Shown here: piece after piece, positions 54,919-63,077 of the stretch
Position numbering within the stretch: the first letter of the stretch is position 1
How the letters are laid out: the number at the start of each line of letters is the position of its first letter
Origin: DATKHR01 sp035939575
GTDB lineage: Bacteria > Acidobacteriota > Vicinamibacteria > Vicinamibacterales > CAVVIG01
Assembly (NCBI GenBank): GCA_035939575.1
Contig: DASZFS010000280.1
Location: 1 to 64,000, forward strand
Direction: 5' to 3'
Length of the DNA: 64,000 bases
The notes under the pieces: model-generated
Told to the model about the DNA's origin: nothing
Seen by the model: only the letters and a program-made list of their open reading frames with translations
Database searches by the model: none
Translations under genes and position numbers: made by a program

Positions 54919-56552
54919 CCGTCGCTGTCGCTACTACGTCCGTCTACTGCGCGGTGTGCGGGCGCGAGTTGACCGACGAGACGAGTCAGAATATCGGGAT
55001 CGGTCCCTGTTGCCGCTCGCAGTACGGCTGGCGGCGCATCTCTTCGCTCGACGAGGCGGCAGCGACGACAATCAAAACGCTGATCCACGCCATCGCGCAA
55101 GACTCACTTCGCGGCGACGAGCTTCGCCAGGCGCTCTTCACGATCTACGAGCACGGCTTTCAAGACCTCGCGAAGCGCATCGGCGAACGTGTGGCGCGCC
55201 GTCTCACCGTCGAAGTGTCCACGACGCCGCCTCCAGCATCCGAGAACGTCTACGCGCAGCCGCAAACCGACGTGCTGCGTCCCCTACCCTTTCAGCCGAC
55301 GCCGCATCAAGAGCAGAACGCGCTCGACCCCGTACGGCGTCTCGTCGCGAGCAAGCAGCACGGGGTCGTGTTCATCGTCGGGTTCGCCGGTACGGGCAAG
55401 ACGTCGTGCCTGCAGTTCATTGCGCACGAGCACGGCGTGCCTATCATCATCACGCCGACGGGCAAGGCGGCGCTCCGCGTGCGCGAGGCGACCGGTCTTG
55501 ACGCGATGACGATCCACCGCTGGATGTACAAGCCGGTCGAGGACCCGAAGACGGGGCAGACTGTGTTCAAGCGCCGAGACAGCGACATCCCGATTCCGCG
55601 CAATCGAATGATCGTCGTCGACGAGGCATCTATGGTCGGCCCCGACTTGTGGAAGGACGTCTATACGCTGTGCTTCCAATACGGCCTTCGGCTCGTCATC
55701 ATCGGCGACGGCTTTCAGCTTCCGCCCGTTGTGCCGCCGAACACGCCGCCTTTCTCCGTGCTGACGCCGGCCTTCGCACAGGAGCTTGCGGCCGCGGGAA
55801 TCCCCGTCGCGCGCGGTGAGCTGACCGAAGTTCTGCGCCAGGCCGAAGGCTCGCCAATCATCCGGGCGTCGATCTTGTTGCGCCAGGGTAACGGCTGGTC
55901 CGCTGTGCGCGATCTCCCGCAGGTCAAGCCGAACGAGATTTGGAACATCGCGCTCGCCGTGCATCAAAAGGGCGGCATCACAGTCTGCCACCGCAACGTG
56001 ACTCGGTTCCAGATCAACGCGGGTCTGCGCTCGATGCTCGGCATCAACGACGAGATGCCTCAAGAGGGCGAGCCGCTCGTGTGCCTACGCAACACGTACG
56101 AGGCGGGTGTGCTCAACGGCGAAGTCGTGCGCTTCCCGGGCTGGTTGCCGCAACACCCACCCGATCAGTATGAGACGATCAAGGATAGGTACAAGAATGT
56201 CGAGGAGAACGCGCGCTTCGGCGGCGTCGAGTTCGAGAACGGCGTCGAGGCCACGCTGGCGGTAGAGGAGCTGCACGGGCGGCTGCAGGCGAGCGCGAAG
56301 GCGATCCAGATTGCGGGCGCGCGCTGGGCGCGCGGCGTGAACTTCTATGCGGGTGATGACGTCGCGCCGCACATCTCGGCGAACTTCGGCTACGGCTGGA
56401 CAGCGCACAAGGCGCAAGGCTCGCAGTGGCCGTACGTGATGATCGTGCTGGAGCCATCCATTCGGCTGAACGAGGAAGACGGGCGTCGCTGGATTTACAC
56501 CGGATTGACTCGTGCAACCGAGGGCGCTGCGATTTCACCGTCGAGGATCTGA
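54915..56552 (+). CDS. RecD/Dda-like SF1B DNA helicase with zinc-binding N-terminus (545 aa)
   Basis: N-terminal Cys cluster YCAVCGREL and GPCCRSQ (10-35). SF1B core: GFAGTGKTSCLQFI (156-169), PTGKAALRVREATG, MIVVDEASMVGPDL (about 232-245), IIGDGFQLPPV, and C-terminal WTAHKAQGSQWPYVMIV then YTGLTRATEGA. These match the RecD2/Dda group that unwinds 5'-3'. Probably the replicative or recombination helicase. ATGA overlap with the PnuC-like gene. Confidence 0.85.
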   Translation: MTVAVATTSVYCAVCGRELTDETSQNIGIGPCCRSQYGWRRISSLDEAAATTIKTLIHAIAQDSLRGDELRQALFTIYEHGFQDLAKRIGERVARRLTVEVSTTPPPASENVYAQPQTDVLRPLPFQPTPHQEQNALDPVRRLVASKQHGVVFIVGFAGTGKTSCLQFIAHEHGVPIIITPTGKAALRVREATGLDAMTIHRWMYKPVEDPKTGQTVFKRRDSDIPIPRNRMIVVDEASMVGPDLWKDVYTLCFQYGLRLVIIGDGFQLPPVVPPNTPPFSVLTPAFAQELAAAGIPVARGELTEVLRQAEGSPIIRASILLRQGNGWSAVRDLPQVKPNEIWNIALAVHQKGGITVCHRNVTRFQINAGLRSMLGINDEMPQEGEPLVCLRNTYEAGVLNGEVVRFPGWLPQHPPDQYETIKDRYKNVEENARFGGVEFENGVEATLAVEELHGRLQASAKAIQIAGARWARGVNFYAGDDVAPHISANFGYGWTAHKAQGSQWPYVMIVLEPSIRLNEEDGRRWIYTGLTRATEGAAISPSRI

Positions 56553-57568
56553 TGGACGCACGCCTCTACCACGCGCACACGCTCATCTCGACGCTGCATC
56601 CGGCGCCGCATGCAGGCGCGCTCGTCGAGATCACGGGGCTCATGCCGAAGACGACGCCGGTCAAGCGGTACTTCACGCAAGCGGATCTCGCGGCCGAGTT
56701 CGCGCTGGAGCTGAATGCGAACGGTTACTCGTCGTTCGTGAACACCAACCCGCGCGACAAGTTCTCGTCGTTCGAGGCCGACGTGCCATATGTGACGGCG
56801 CTCGCGCTCGACCTGCAACCAGAGCGCGTGCCGATCGACACCGTGCTCACGAATCTCACGAACGCGCGGCTTCCGCCCAGCGTTGTCGGCATCTCAGGTT
56901 TCGGCTACCACGCGTACTTGCTCGTCGAACCGTGTGAGACGATGCGCGCGAAGAGTGTGTGGGAGCGGCTGTGTAAGTGGACCGTGAGCGATCCGATCTT
57001 TTCGGTCAACCGCATCATGCGCTGTGCAGGTACAGCCAACCTGAAACGCAAACCGCCTGCGTGGTGTTATCTGACCGGCGTCGATGCTACGAGGCGCTAC
57101 ACGGTCGACTTCGTCGAGCAGCGTATGAACGCAGTCGGTGCGCCGGAGGCGCGTAAAGAAAGCGACGGGATACGCGTGCCGGAAGATCCAGGGATGGATC
57201 TACTCGCGCTGCGGAAGCGAATCTCTGAGCAGCCTGGTGGCGAGGGCATCCTGCTCATCATGGATACGGGCGAGCGCAACGCGTATTCAGAGAAGCAGAT
57301 CAGCCGCAGCGAAGCTGATTGGGCTGTCATCTGTGCGCTCGTTCGCGCGAATGCCAGTGATGAAGTGATCCATTGGCTGTACGAGAAAACGAACATTCGG
57401 CTCTTGAAGTACCACAGCGCGGGTAAGCGCTACCTGCACCGCACGATCGAGGCTGCGCGCCGTGCGACCGCCGAGAAGCCAGATCGGCGTCCCGTACGCT
57501 CGCCAGACTTACCGCCCACGCCGCGCGGAAACACGACGAGATCGATCGTCGGCTACGACCCCTCTTAG
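56552..57568 (+). CDS. AEP-type primase-like protein (338 aa)
   Basis: Archaeo-eukaryotic primase pattern: YVTALALDLQPERVP (motif I-like), VVGISGFGYHAYLLVEPC (motif II, G-x-H) and RIMRCAGTANLKRKPP (motif III) (about 75-170). A charged C-terminal part with RNAYSEKQISRSEADWAVIC follows, reminiscent of a PriCT domain. TGATG coupling to the helicase. Likely primes replication in place of a DnaG enzyme. Confidence 0.7.
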   Translation: MDARLYHAHTLISTLHPAPHAGALVEITGLMPKTTPVKRYFTQADLAAEFALELNANGYSSFVNTNPRDKFSSFEADVPYVTALALDLQPERVPIDTVLTNLTNARLPPSVVGISGFGYHAYLLVEPCETMRAKSVWERLCKWTVSDPIFSVNRIMRCAGTANLKRKPPAWCYLTGVDATRRYTVDFVEQRMNAVGAPEARKESDGIRVPEDPGMDLLALRKRISEQPGGEGILLIMDTGERNAYSEKQISRSEADWAVICALVRANASDEVIHWLYEKTNIRLLKYHSAGKRYLHRTIEAARRATAEKPDRRPVRSPDLPPTPRGNTTRSIVGYDPS

Positions 57569-57576
57569 GAGACCAC

Positions 57577-58644
57577 ATGGACGAAGCGTTCTGGAAGGAC
57601 GAACGAAAGATCGAGGACATGAGCTTCGGTGCGGAGCTGACGCCGAAGCTCATCGACTTCATGAAAGAGCATCCATGGCCGGATAGCGCGTTCGTCTACA
57701 ACGCGCCCGAGTTCACCTACGCACCGCCGGAGGGCGCGCCCGATGGGTTCGATATCAATGTCGACCGTATGAATAAGCAGGCGGAGTTCGATAAGCTCGC
57801 TGTTTCCTGTCGCGCCGAGGCGTTCGAGGGCTGGAAGAAACGCTCGGCCGGCTTGCCGACACAAGAGGCGATCGACGCGTGGAAGGCTCTGCACGGCGAG
57901 CAGATCGAGCGCGTGCGCGCACTGCTAAGGCGCTGCAACGTCAAGATCGCCGACGACATCACGAAGCTCGGCTGCACGGGCGCCGCGCACTACGGGCTGT
58001 CTGCCGATGACATCAAGTTCCTGCGTGCAGGGCTGGCCGGCGGCGGCGTGGGGTTGCCGTGCTTCGTGCCGCCGACGCGCTACTGCTTCCTGCACGAGAC
58101 GACCGGCGGTCTACAGGACGGGCAAGCGCCGGGGTACTCGAATGTCATCGAGTCGATCTCACGGGAGCTGACACCTGAAGAGATCGCGCACAACAAGCTC
58201 GTCACCGAGGCGCAGTGGTCGGACAACGAGCGTGGTGCATTCGAGAAGCTTCGCGGTCGGAAGCTCCCCGAGGGCTGGGAGGCGAACGTCGACGCGATCC
58301 GGAAAGAAGGCGGCATCGACGACGTCGTGGGGGCGGGGAAGATCCGTGTGCCGGAGGGTTTTTCGCCGCCGATGACGTACACCGTCGCGTGGCAGTGCTC
58401 CGAGCACAAGAAGACGAACTGGCAGTGCCGCTACTGCGTCGCGCAGGCCGTCGTCGACGGCGACATCGAGCCAACGTATCGACTAGCTGTGGGTACGGCA
58501 GTAGGTGATCGCATCGCAGTCACAGACGCGTGTGCCGCCGCGCGGCTCGCACAGGAGATCGCAGAGGAAGACAAAGTCGGCACGGCCGGACTCGATGTCT
58601 ACGTCCGCGTCGCGACGTTCACCCGCAAACTGTCGAGAGACTAG
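57577..58644 (+). CDS. Hypothetical protein of the replication operon (355 aa)
   Basis: AGGAG precedes the ATG. Long, mostly helical, acidic at the N-terminus. A late Cys motif WQCSEHKKTNWQCRYCVAQA (about 267-286) resembles a zinc knuckle. No domain assignable. Lies between the primase and the dNMP kinase operon segment. Confidence 0.55.
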   Translation: MDEAFWKDERKIEDMSFGAELTPKLIDFMKEHPWPDSAFVYNAPEFTYAPPEGAPDGFDINVDRMNKQAEFDKLAVSCRAEAFEGWKKRSAGLPTQEAIDAWKALHGEQIERVRALLRRCNVKIADDITKLGCTGAAHYGLSADDIKFLRAGLAGGGVGLPCFVPPTRYCFLHETTGGLQDGQAPGYSNVIESISRELTPEEIAHNKLVTEAQWSDNERGAFEKLRGRKLPEGWEANVDAIRKEGGIDDVVGAGKIRVPEGFSPPMTYTVAWQCSEHKKTNWQCRYCVAQAVVDGDIEPTYRLAVGTAVGDRIAVTDACAAARLAQEIAEEDKVGTAGLDVYVRVATFTRKLSRD

Positions 58645-58653
58645 GAGGATCCC

Positions 58654-58941
58654 ATGAGCATCGTGAGACAGATCGACCTCAAGCACCACGTCGACGAGAA
58701 CGGCGAGATCGTCAAGACCACCAACGGTCAGATCATCTCGCGCGACGAGCCGACGATTCTCTTCCGCGCGCGTGACCGCCTCGCCGTGCTACTACTCATC
58801 AAGTATCGCGAGATGTGCGTCGCGGACGGTTGCAACGACTTCCAGCTCAGGCAGATGGATGAGCTGATCGACAAGTTCGCGAAGTTCGCGGCGGACAACC
58901 CGGGCACGATGAAGCAGCCGGGCATCACGCGAGGGCTGTGA
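58654..58941 (+). CDS. Hypothetical protein (95 aa)
   Basis: AGGAGGATCCC precedes the ATG, the strongest ribosome site in the operon. Two helical halves (RARDRLAVLLLIKYREMCVA; FQLRQMDELIDKFAKFAADN). Abundant expression expected; no family. Confidence 0.55.
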   Translation: MSIVRQIDLKHHVDENGEIVKTTNGQIISRDEPTILFRARDRLAVLLLIKYREMCVADGCNDFQLRQMDELIDKFAKFAADNPGTMKQPGITRGL

Positions 58942-59675
58942 TGAGCGCGACAGGCGGCTCACTTGTGACCGTGCCCGAGATGATCGATATCGTGGTCATT
59001 GAAGGACTAGATGCGTCTGGTAAGAACACAAATGCGCAGCTCTTAAAGACGCGTTTCGAGGCGCTGGGGCGCGAGGCCGTAATCTTCTCGTTTCCGCGCT
59101 ACGACACGCCAGTCGGGCGCGCAATCAAGCGGCACTTGAAGGGCGAGACGTTGCTGGCCGAAGTCGTCGATAAACGAAGTCTCGGTCCGGAGGTGATGAA
59201 GTACACACCGGCGTGGGGCTTCGTCGGAGCACCGGCGGCCGAAGACGCGATGGTCTTCCAGTCCCTCATGCTCGCCGACAAGTACGATGCGCTCGCTGAG
59301 ATTCAGATCCACCTTGCGGCACACCGTGTCGTCATCTGCGACCGCTGGTGGCAGAGCGCGCTTGCGTTCGGCGCCACCGACGGTCTCGACGAGAAGTGGC
59401 TTCACCGAATCCACAGCGGGCTACCGAACCATCTCGGTTCGGCGTCTGTGCTCGACATCAACATCTTCATAGACGTGCCCGAGGCCGAAGCACTTCGCCG
59501 ACGGCCCGAAGCACGCGACAGGTACGAGAAGAACCGGGAGCTACAGACGCGCGTCCGCGAGAACTACAAGCGCCTGTGGACTAACGCAGGCGCTGGCTAT
59601 GCCACCGTCGACGGCGTTGGCACGCTGCAAGAGGTCCACGAGCGCATCTGGCGCGCGATCGAGGAGCGGCCGTGA
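58941..59675 (+). CDS. tmk: dTMP/dNMP kinase (244 aa)
   Basis: P-loop EGLDASGKNT (21-30), then FSFPRYDTPVGRAIKRHLKG (DR-type nucleotide site), VVICDRWWQSALAFGA (DR motif) and a lid-like region RRRPEARDRYEKNRELQTRV. These match thymidylate kinase. The GKN-T ending replaces the usual GKST. It works with ThyX at 61665 to convert dUMP to dTDP. TGATG coupling. Confidence 0.85.
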   Translation: MSATGGSLVTVPEMIDIVVIEGLDASGKNTNAQLLKTRFEALGREAVIFSFPRYDTPVGRAIKRHLKGETLLAEVVDKRSLGPEVMKYTPAWGFVGAPAAEDAMVFQSLMLADKYDALAEIQIHLAAHRVVICDRWWQSALAFGATDGLDEKWLHRIHSGLPNHLGSASVLDINIFIDVPEAEALRRRPEARDRYEKNRELQTRVRENYKRLWTNAGAGYATVDGVGTLQEVHERIWRAIEERP

Positions 59676-59992
59676 CGTTTCTCGACGAGCGGCGAATCAC
59701 CGCCGACATCATGCGCGAGATCGAGCGCGCCGAGAAGAAGCATCCGCACACTGAGAACATGCCGGACGGCACACGCAACGGCGGCATGAATCTCGTATGC
59801 CGTGAGCAGGCGCAGCTCTCGTGTGACAGAGCGACTCGCGAGGGCCGCGTCACGTTCGCGCAGGTGCTCGAAGAGGAGTTCTACGAGGCGATCTGCGAAG
59901 AGGACAAGGTCAAGCTTAGGGCCGAATTGGTTCAGTGCGGCGCCGTCGTGATTCGATGGCTGGCGAAGCTCGACCGCGAGGCCGGCCGATGA
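59672..59992 (+). CDS. MazG-like NTP pyrophosphatase (106 aa)
   Basis: GTG start. The C-terminal half holds VLEEEFYEAICEEDKVKLRA then ELVQCGAVVIRWLAKLDRE, the E-E-x-x-E helix pattern of phage MazG-like/dNTP diphosphohydrolases. Likely trims dNTP pools or (p)ppGpp. Sits between dNMP kinase and small genes of nucleotide metabolism. Confidence 0.6.
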   Translation: MTFLDERRITADIMREIERAEKKHPHTENMPDGTRNGGMNLVCREQAQLSCDRATREGRVTFAQVLEEEFYEAICEEDKVKLRAELVQCGAVVIRWLAKLDREAGR

Positions 59993-60156
59993 AACCGCAA
60001 CGTCAGAAGATCCCACCTCGCGTGAACAAGCTCATCCGCGAGCTGGGTAAGTTGCCGCCGGATCAAGCCGGCAAGCTTCTCCGTCAGCGCGGCGTGCCCG
60101 AAGACGACATCTCGCTCTTTTTCATCGGGCGAGCACGCGAAGCGCTTCGCGCATGA
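59989..60156 (+). CDS. Hypothetical protein (55 aa)
   Basis: Helical, basic N-terminus (PQRQKIPPRVNKLIRELGKL). ATGA overlaps at both ends. Unknown. Confidence 0.5.
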   Translation: MKPQRQKIPPRVNKLIRELGKLPPDQAGKLLRQRGVPEDDISLFFIGRAREALRA

Positions 60157-60320
60157 TCATCCGCATCATCAGGTTTTCGACGGAAGCTGTCGTCGACGTG
60201 CAGGAGCTAAAAGTAGAACCGGATACGCAGCTCATCGAGGTCCAGGTGATGGCCGATGTGCGGCTACGCACGCTCAAAGAGTACGAACCGCCACCAAAAG
60301 TAGACGAGGAGCCGCACTGA
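60153..60320 (+). CDS. Hypothetical protein (55 aa)
   Basis: ATG overlaps the previous stop and the stop overlaps the next start (TGATG). Strand-like MIIRIIRFSTEAVVDVQELK then IEVQVMADVRLRTLKEYE. Perfect coupling supports it although it is short. No family. Confidence 0.55.
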   Translation: MIIRIIRFSTEAVVDVQELKVEPDTQLIEVQVMADVRLRTLKEYEPPPKVDEEPH

Positions 60321-60526
60321 TGCAGATTAGCTGTCGACGACGAGCGTGCCCGAATCCGGCGACCATCGCGACGCGCACACCGGGCGGTGCAGTCGATGAG
60401 CACCTGTGCGAAAAGCATGCGTTGGAGATCATCAAGACGCGTGTCGAGGCGTTGAACCAGGCTCGGTACATGGGTACGAAACGCCCATTCGTCATCGTGA
60501 CGATGGTGAGAGTCGAGGGCGCGTGA
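60320..60526 (+). CDS. Small zinc-binding protein (68 aa)
   Basis: ISCRRRACPNPATI and HLCEKHALEII give C-x5-C...C-x2-H ligands. Common small phage zinc protein style. Unknown role. Confidence 0.5.
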   Translation: MQISCRRRACPNPATIATRTPGGAVDEHLCEKHALEIIKTRVEALNQARYMGTKRPFVIVTMVRVEGA

Positions 60527-60810
60527 GCGTCAGATTCATCGCGATCTTCAAAGCCCCATCTCCGCCGTGGGGGACCGAGTTCGCGCGCAGCGTCGAGCCG
60601 GGTGTCATCGACGTCGTCTCGCACGTAGCGTACGAGGAAAGCGGCCAGCGATGGGGCTTCGTCACGCGACGGACGTTTGGATCTGGCACGACGCTGTCCG
60701 GTGCAGTGTCTAGGCCGTACAAGCCGGACAAGCATGAAGCGCGCGGCTGGGTGAAGCTGCCGTCGCCGATTCTCGACGAAGAGTGGCCGGCAGATCCGAG
60801 GCGGCCGTGA
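60523..60810 (+). CDS. Hypothetical protein (95 aa)
   Basis: GTG start in a GTGA overlap. Starts VRFIAIFKAPSPPWGTEFAR; Pro-rich end (LPSPILDEEWPADPRR). Mixed alpha/beta. No assignment. Confidence 0.45.
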   Translation: MSVRFIAIFKAPSPPWGTEFARSVEPGVIDVVSHVAYEESGQRWGFVTRRTFGSGTTLSGAVSRPYKPDKHEARGWVKLPSPILDEEWPADPRRP

Positions 60811-61106
60811 CGGGTCGACGGTCGGAGCGCGTCTATGTCGTGCGCAGCGGCGCCGAGAAGTGGGCGTTCGTTCCTCATCCCGAAGTATCGGGTTGGTGGT
60901 TTCGCTGCCACCCGAGCGTCGTCGTCAGTCCGTGCAGCCACTGTAAGTCGCAGCGCGGTCAGCCGTGTCGTGATCTAGAAGACGGTTACAAATCGTCCAC
61001 GCATTGGGTGCGTCGGCGAGACGCTGCCAAGGGTGTGCAGGCGCTCGATTACGCGACATGCATCGTGACGACTATCGCGAAAGGAAAAGGACAGCCATGC
61101 GTCTAG
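60807..61106 (+). CDS. Zinc-binding hypothetical protein (99 aa)
   Basis: CSHCKSQRGQPCRDLEDGYK then STHWVRRRDAA fits a small CxxC-x5-C-x-H zinc domain found in many phage proteins. GTGA overlap. Unknown. Confidence 0.5.
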   Translation: MTGRRSERVYVVRSGAEKWAFVPHPEVSGWWFRCHPSVVVSPCSHCKSQRGQPCRDLEDGYKSSTHWVRRRDAAKGVQALDYATCIVTTIAKGKGQPCV

Positions 61107-61447
61107 TGATCATCGAGAGCCCGTTCGCGCACGACAAGAACGACGCCGTGGCACGCCATCGCGTATGGCGCTACGTGCGTGTGGCGATGCGCGACTGCCT
61201 TATGCGCGGTGAAGCGCCGTTCGCGTCGCATGCTCTCTACACACAGGAAGGTGTGCTCTCTGACTGGGATCCATCGGAGCGCGCTCTGGGCATTGCCGCT
61301 GGCTTTGCGTGGGGTGAAGTCGCCGCGCTACGCGCCTTCTACATAGACATCGGACGTACGTCTGGGATGTTGAAGGGCATCGAAGAGGCGAAGCGGCTAG
61401 GCCAGCCGTACGAGGAACGAACGATACCTGGATGGGAGGAGCTATGA
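61097..61447 (+). CDS. DUF7768-like, deoxyribosyltransferase-type fold (116 aa)
   Basis: MRLVIIESPFAHDKNDAVAR, then GEAPFASHALYTQEGVLSDW and RTSGMLKGIEEAKRLGQPYE match a phage family with a nucleoside 2-deoxyribosyltransferase-like fold. Position next to ThyX is consistent with a nucleotide role. Name from memory; family assignment moderate. Confidence 0.6.
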   Translation: MRLVIIESPFAHDKNDAVARHRVWRYVRVAMRDCLMRGEAPFASHALYTQEGVLSDWDPSERALGIAAGFAWGEVAALRAFYIDIGRTSGMLKGIEEAKRLGQPYEERTIPGWEEL

Positions 61448-61665
61448 AACTGAACGCGAGTGTGACGAGTGTGCTGCGAAGGAATGCCGATCTCAATGGC
61501 AATCCGATTGTATGGGTCGAGGCCGAGATCGCGCTGACAAACGAGGCACACGGGATAGGCGCGGCGCGTATCGGTTCGGAGCCACTCAAGCTGACGGGTT
61601 TCGAGAGTGCGCTGCCGGTGAAGCTCGGGCAGAAGGTCACGATCGAGATCGAGGATGTGACCTAA
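61444..61665 (+). CDS. Hypothetical protein (73 aa)
   Basis: Beta-rich small protein (KLNASVTSVLRRNADLNGNP; PVKLGQKVTIEIEDVT). ATGA overlap between two genes of nucleotide metabolism. Could be a small barrel fold. No family. Confidence 0.5.
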   Translation: MKLNASVTSVLRRNADLNGNPIVWVEAEIALTNEAHGIGAARIGSEPLKLTGFESALPVKLGQKVTIEIEDVT

Positions 61666-62540
61666 TGGCCATCAACGTGAAGATTCTTGCCGACTCCGTC
61701 GCACCGAACGGCGCACGTCTTACGACGTTTGAACTTTCTTATCCTCGCTTTATCCACAGTGAAATAATGACCCATCGCATGTTGAGCCGAAACAGCGCCT
61801 CGTCGCGCGCGATTCCGACGGAGAAGCTCATCCAGCGCGTGATCGACGATCCGGTCGTGCCCACATACATCGGCAAGAACCAGAAGGGCATGGCGCCAGG
61901 CGAGGAGCTGACCGACAGTGAGCGCGCCGAAGCTGTAGAGGGTTGGCTGCATGCGCGGGATTTCGCTGTCAAGCAGGCTCGTTATCTCCTGTCGCTCGGC
62001 GTCCACAAAGGCGTCGTGAACCGTCTCGTCGAGCCGTGGATGTGGATCACGGTCATCGTGAGCGCGACGGAATGGGACAACTTCTTCGCGCTGCGTGATC
62101 ACGAGATGGCCGAGCCGCACTTTCAAGACCTCGCGCGGAAGATGCGCGCGGCGATGGCGGAGTCAAAGCCACGGCATCTCGACAGAGACGACTGGCACCT
62201 GCCGATGATCGGTGAAGAGGATGTGCCGCTTTTCGACGCCTACGAAAAGGACATCGGGCAAGGCGCACTGTACAACGACGCCGGACGGCAGTCGGTGTTG
62301 GCCAAGGTCGCTGTCGGTCGCTGCGCGCGCGTCTCCTACCTCACACACGCGGGCAAGCGTGATCTCAAGGAGGACATCGCGCTCCACGACAAGCTCATTG
62401 TCCAGCGTCCGCTTCACGCGAGCCCGGCAGAACACGTTGCGCAAGCGCAGGGTATGACGGCGACGTGGTCTGGCAATTTCTTCGGCTTTACGCAGTATCG
62501 CAAGACGGTTCCGCACGAGAATGTCGGGAGGGCACCGTGA
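61665..62540 (+). CDS. thyX: Flavin-dependent thymidylate synthase ThyX (291 aa)
   Basis: The ThyX signature THRMLSRNSASSRAIP (36-51) contains the HR...S..S.R pattern that binds FAD and dUMP. Further segments: NRLVEPWMWITVIVSATEWD, RCARVSYL and ATWSGNFFGFTQYRK. ThyX methylates dUMP with folate and NADPH, forming a homotetramer. Length is somewhat above the usual 220-250 aa. Together with the kinase it frees the virus from the host dTMP supply. Starts in a TAATG overlap. Confidence 0.92.
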   Translation: MAINVKILADSVAPNGARLTTFELSYPRFIHSEIMTHRMLSRNSASSRAIPTEKLIQRVIDDPVVPTYIGKNQKGMAPGEELTDSERAEAVEGWLHARDFAVKQARYLLSLGVHKGVVNRLVEPWMWITVIVSATEWDNFFALRDHEMAEPHFQDLARKMRAAMAESKPRHLDRDDWHLPMIGEEDVPLFDAYEKDIGQGALYNDAGRQSVLAKVAVGRCARVSYLTHAGKRDLKEDIALHDKLIVQRPLHASPAEHVAQAQGMTATWSGNFFGFTQYRKTVPHENVGRAP

Positions 62541-62773
62541 CAACACCATCCGTCGTCTGTGTTCACTGTCGACAGCCGTGCACGGCGCGCTTCGAAATCA
62601 CGAGGTTCGACGCCGGAGGAGCCGCGCACGGTCCTGTGGTCTGCTGTTCGATCGCTCATCTGATGGCTTGGGCGTATGAATTTGCGACTCTATCTGGGAT
62701 GAAGCTCGCGTATGGCGCCAAGTCCGCGTTCGATAACTTCATGTCGACGCTGAAAGGTCTCGGCTCGAAATGA
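62537..62773 (+). CDS. Zinc-binding hypothetical protein (78 aa)
   Basis: VCVHCRQPCTARFE and VVCCSIAHLMAWAYE suggest one zinc site. GTG start in a GTGA overlap. Unknown. Confidence 0.5.
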   Translation: MTTPSVVCVHCRQPCTARFEITRFDAGGAAHGPVVCCSIAHLMAWAYEFATLSGMKLAYGAKSAFDNFMSTLKGLGSK

Positions 62774-62997
62774 AGAACGGCGCGGTGACTGGCGACGTCG
62801 TGGTCTTCGTTTGCGGAGCCCCAAAAGAGCGCTGCTCGACGCTCGCGTGTCGCAACATCGCGACTTCGTCGTGCACGTTCGAGCTGCGCGGGCGAAAGGC
62901 CGGTGAGAAGTGCGGCCGTGCGCTCTGCGTCGACTGTAATAAGGAAGGGCTCTGTGTGCCGCACAAACGCTTCACGGATTCACAGTCCGCGCGCTGA
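62770..62997 (+). CDS. Zinc-binding hypothetical protein (75 aa)
   Basis: Eight cysteines (RCSTLACRNI, CTFELRGRKAGEKCGRALC, VDCNKEGLCVPHK) suggest two zinc sites. Last gene of the rightward replication operon; its stop lies inside the 14-bp element. Unknown function. Confidence 0.5.
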   Translation: MKNGAVTGDVVVFVCGAPKERCSTLACRNIATSSCTFELRGRKAGEKCGRALCVDCNKEGLCVPHKRFTDSQSAR

Positions 62998-63006
62998 CAC
63001 TCTAAC
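62993..63006. promoter_or_regulatory. 14-bp palindromic element at operon end
   Basis: GCTGACACTCTAAC followed by GCGCGC, as at 39244-39262. It may start a transcript (CTGACA as -35), or mark the boundary before the virion-type promoter at 63027. Confidence 0.5.
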
Positions 63007-63026
63007 GCGCGCACCGTACCGGCGAT

Positions 63027-63056
63027 TTGACGGAGCACACCGAAGACGCGTACTCT
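63027..63056 (+). promoter_or_regulatory. Late-class promoter
   Basis: TTGACG (63027-63032), 18 bases, TACTCT (63051-63056). The upstream GATTTGAC block matches the leftward virion promoters. Confidence 0.6.
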
Positions 63057-63077
63057 GTTTTCCATGAGGTGCTGCCC

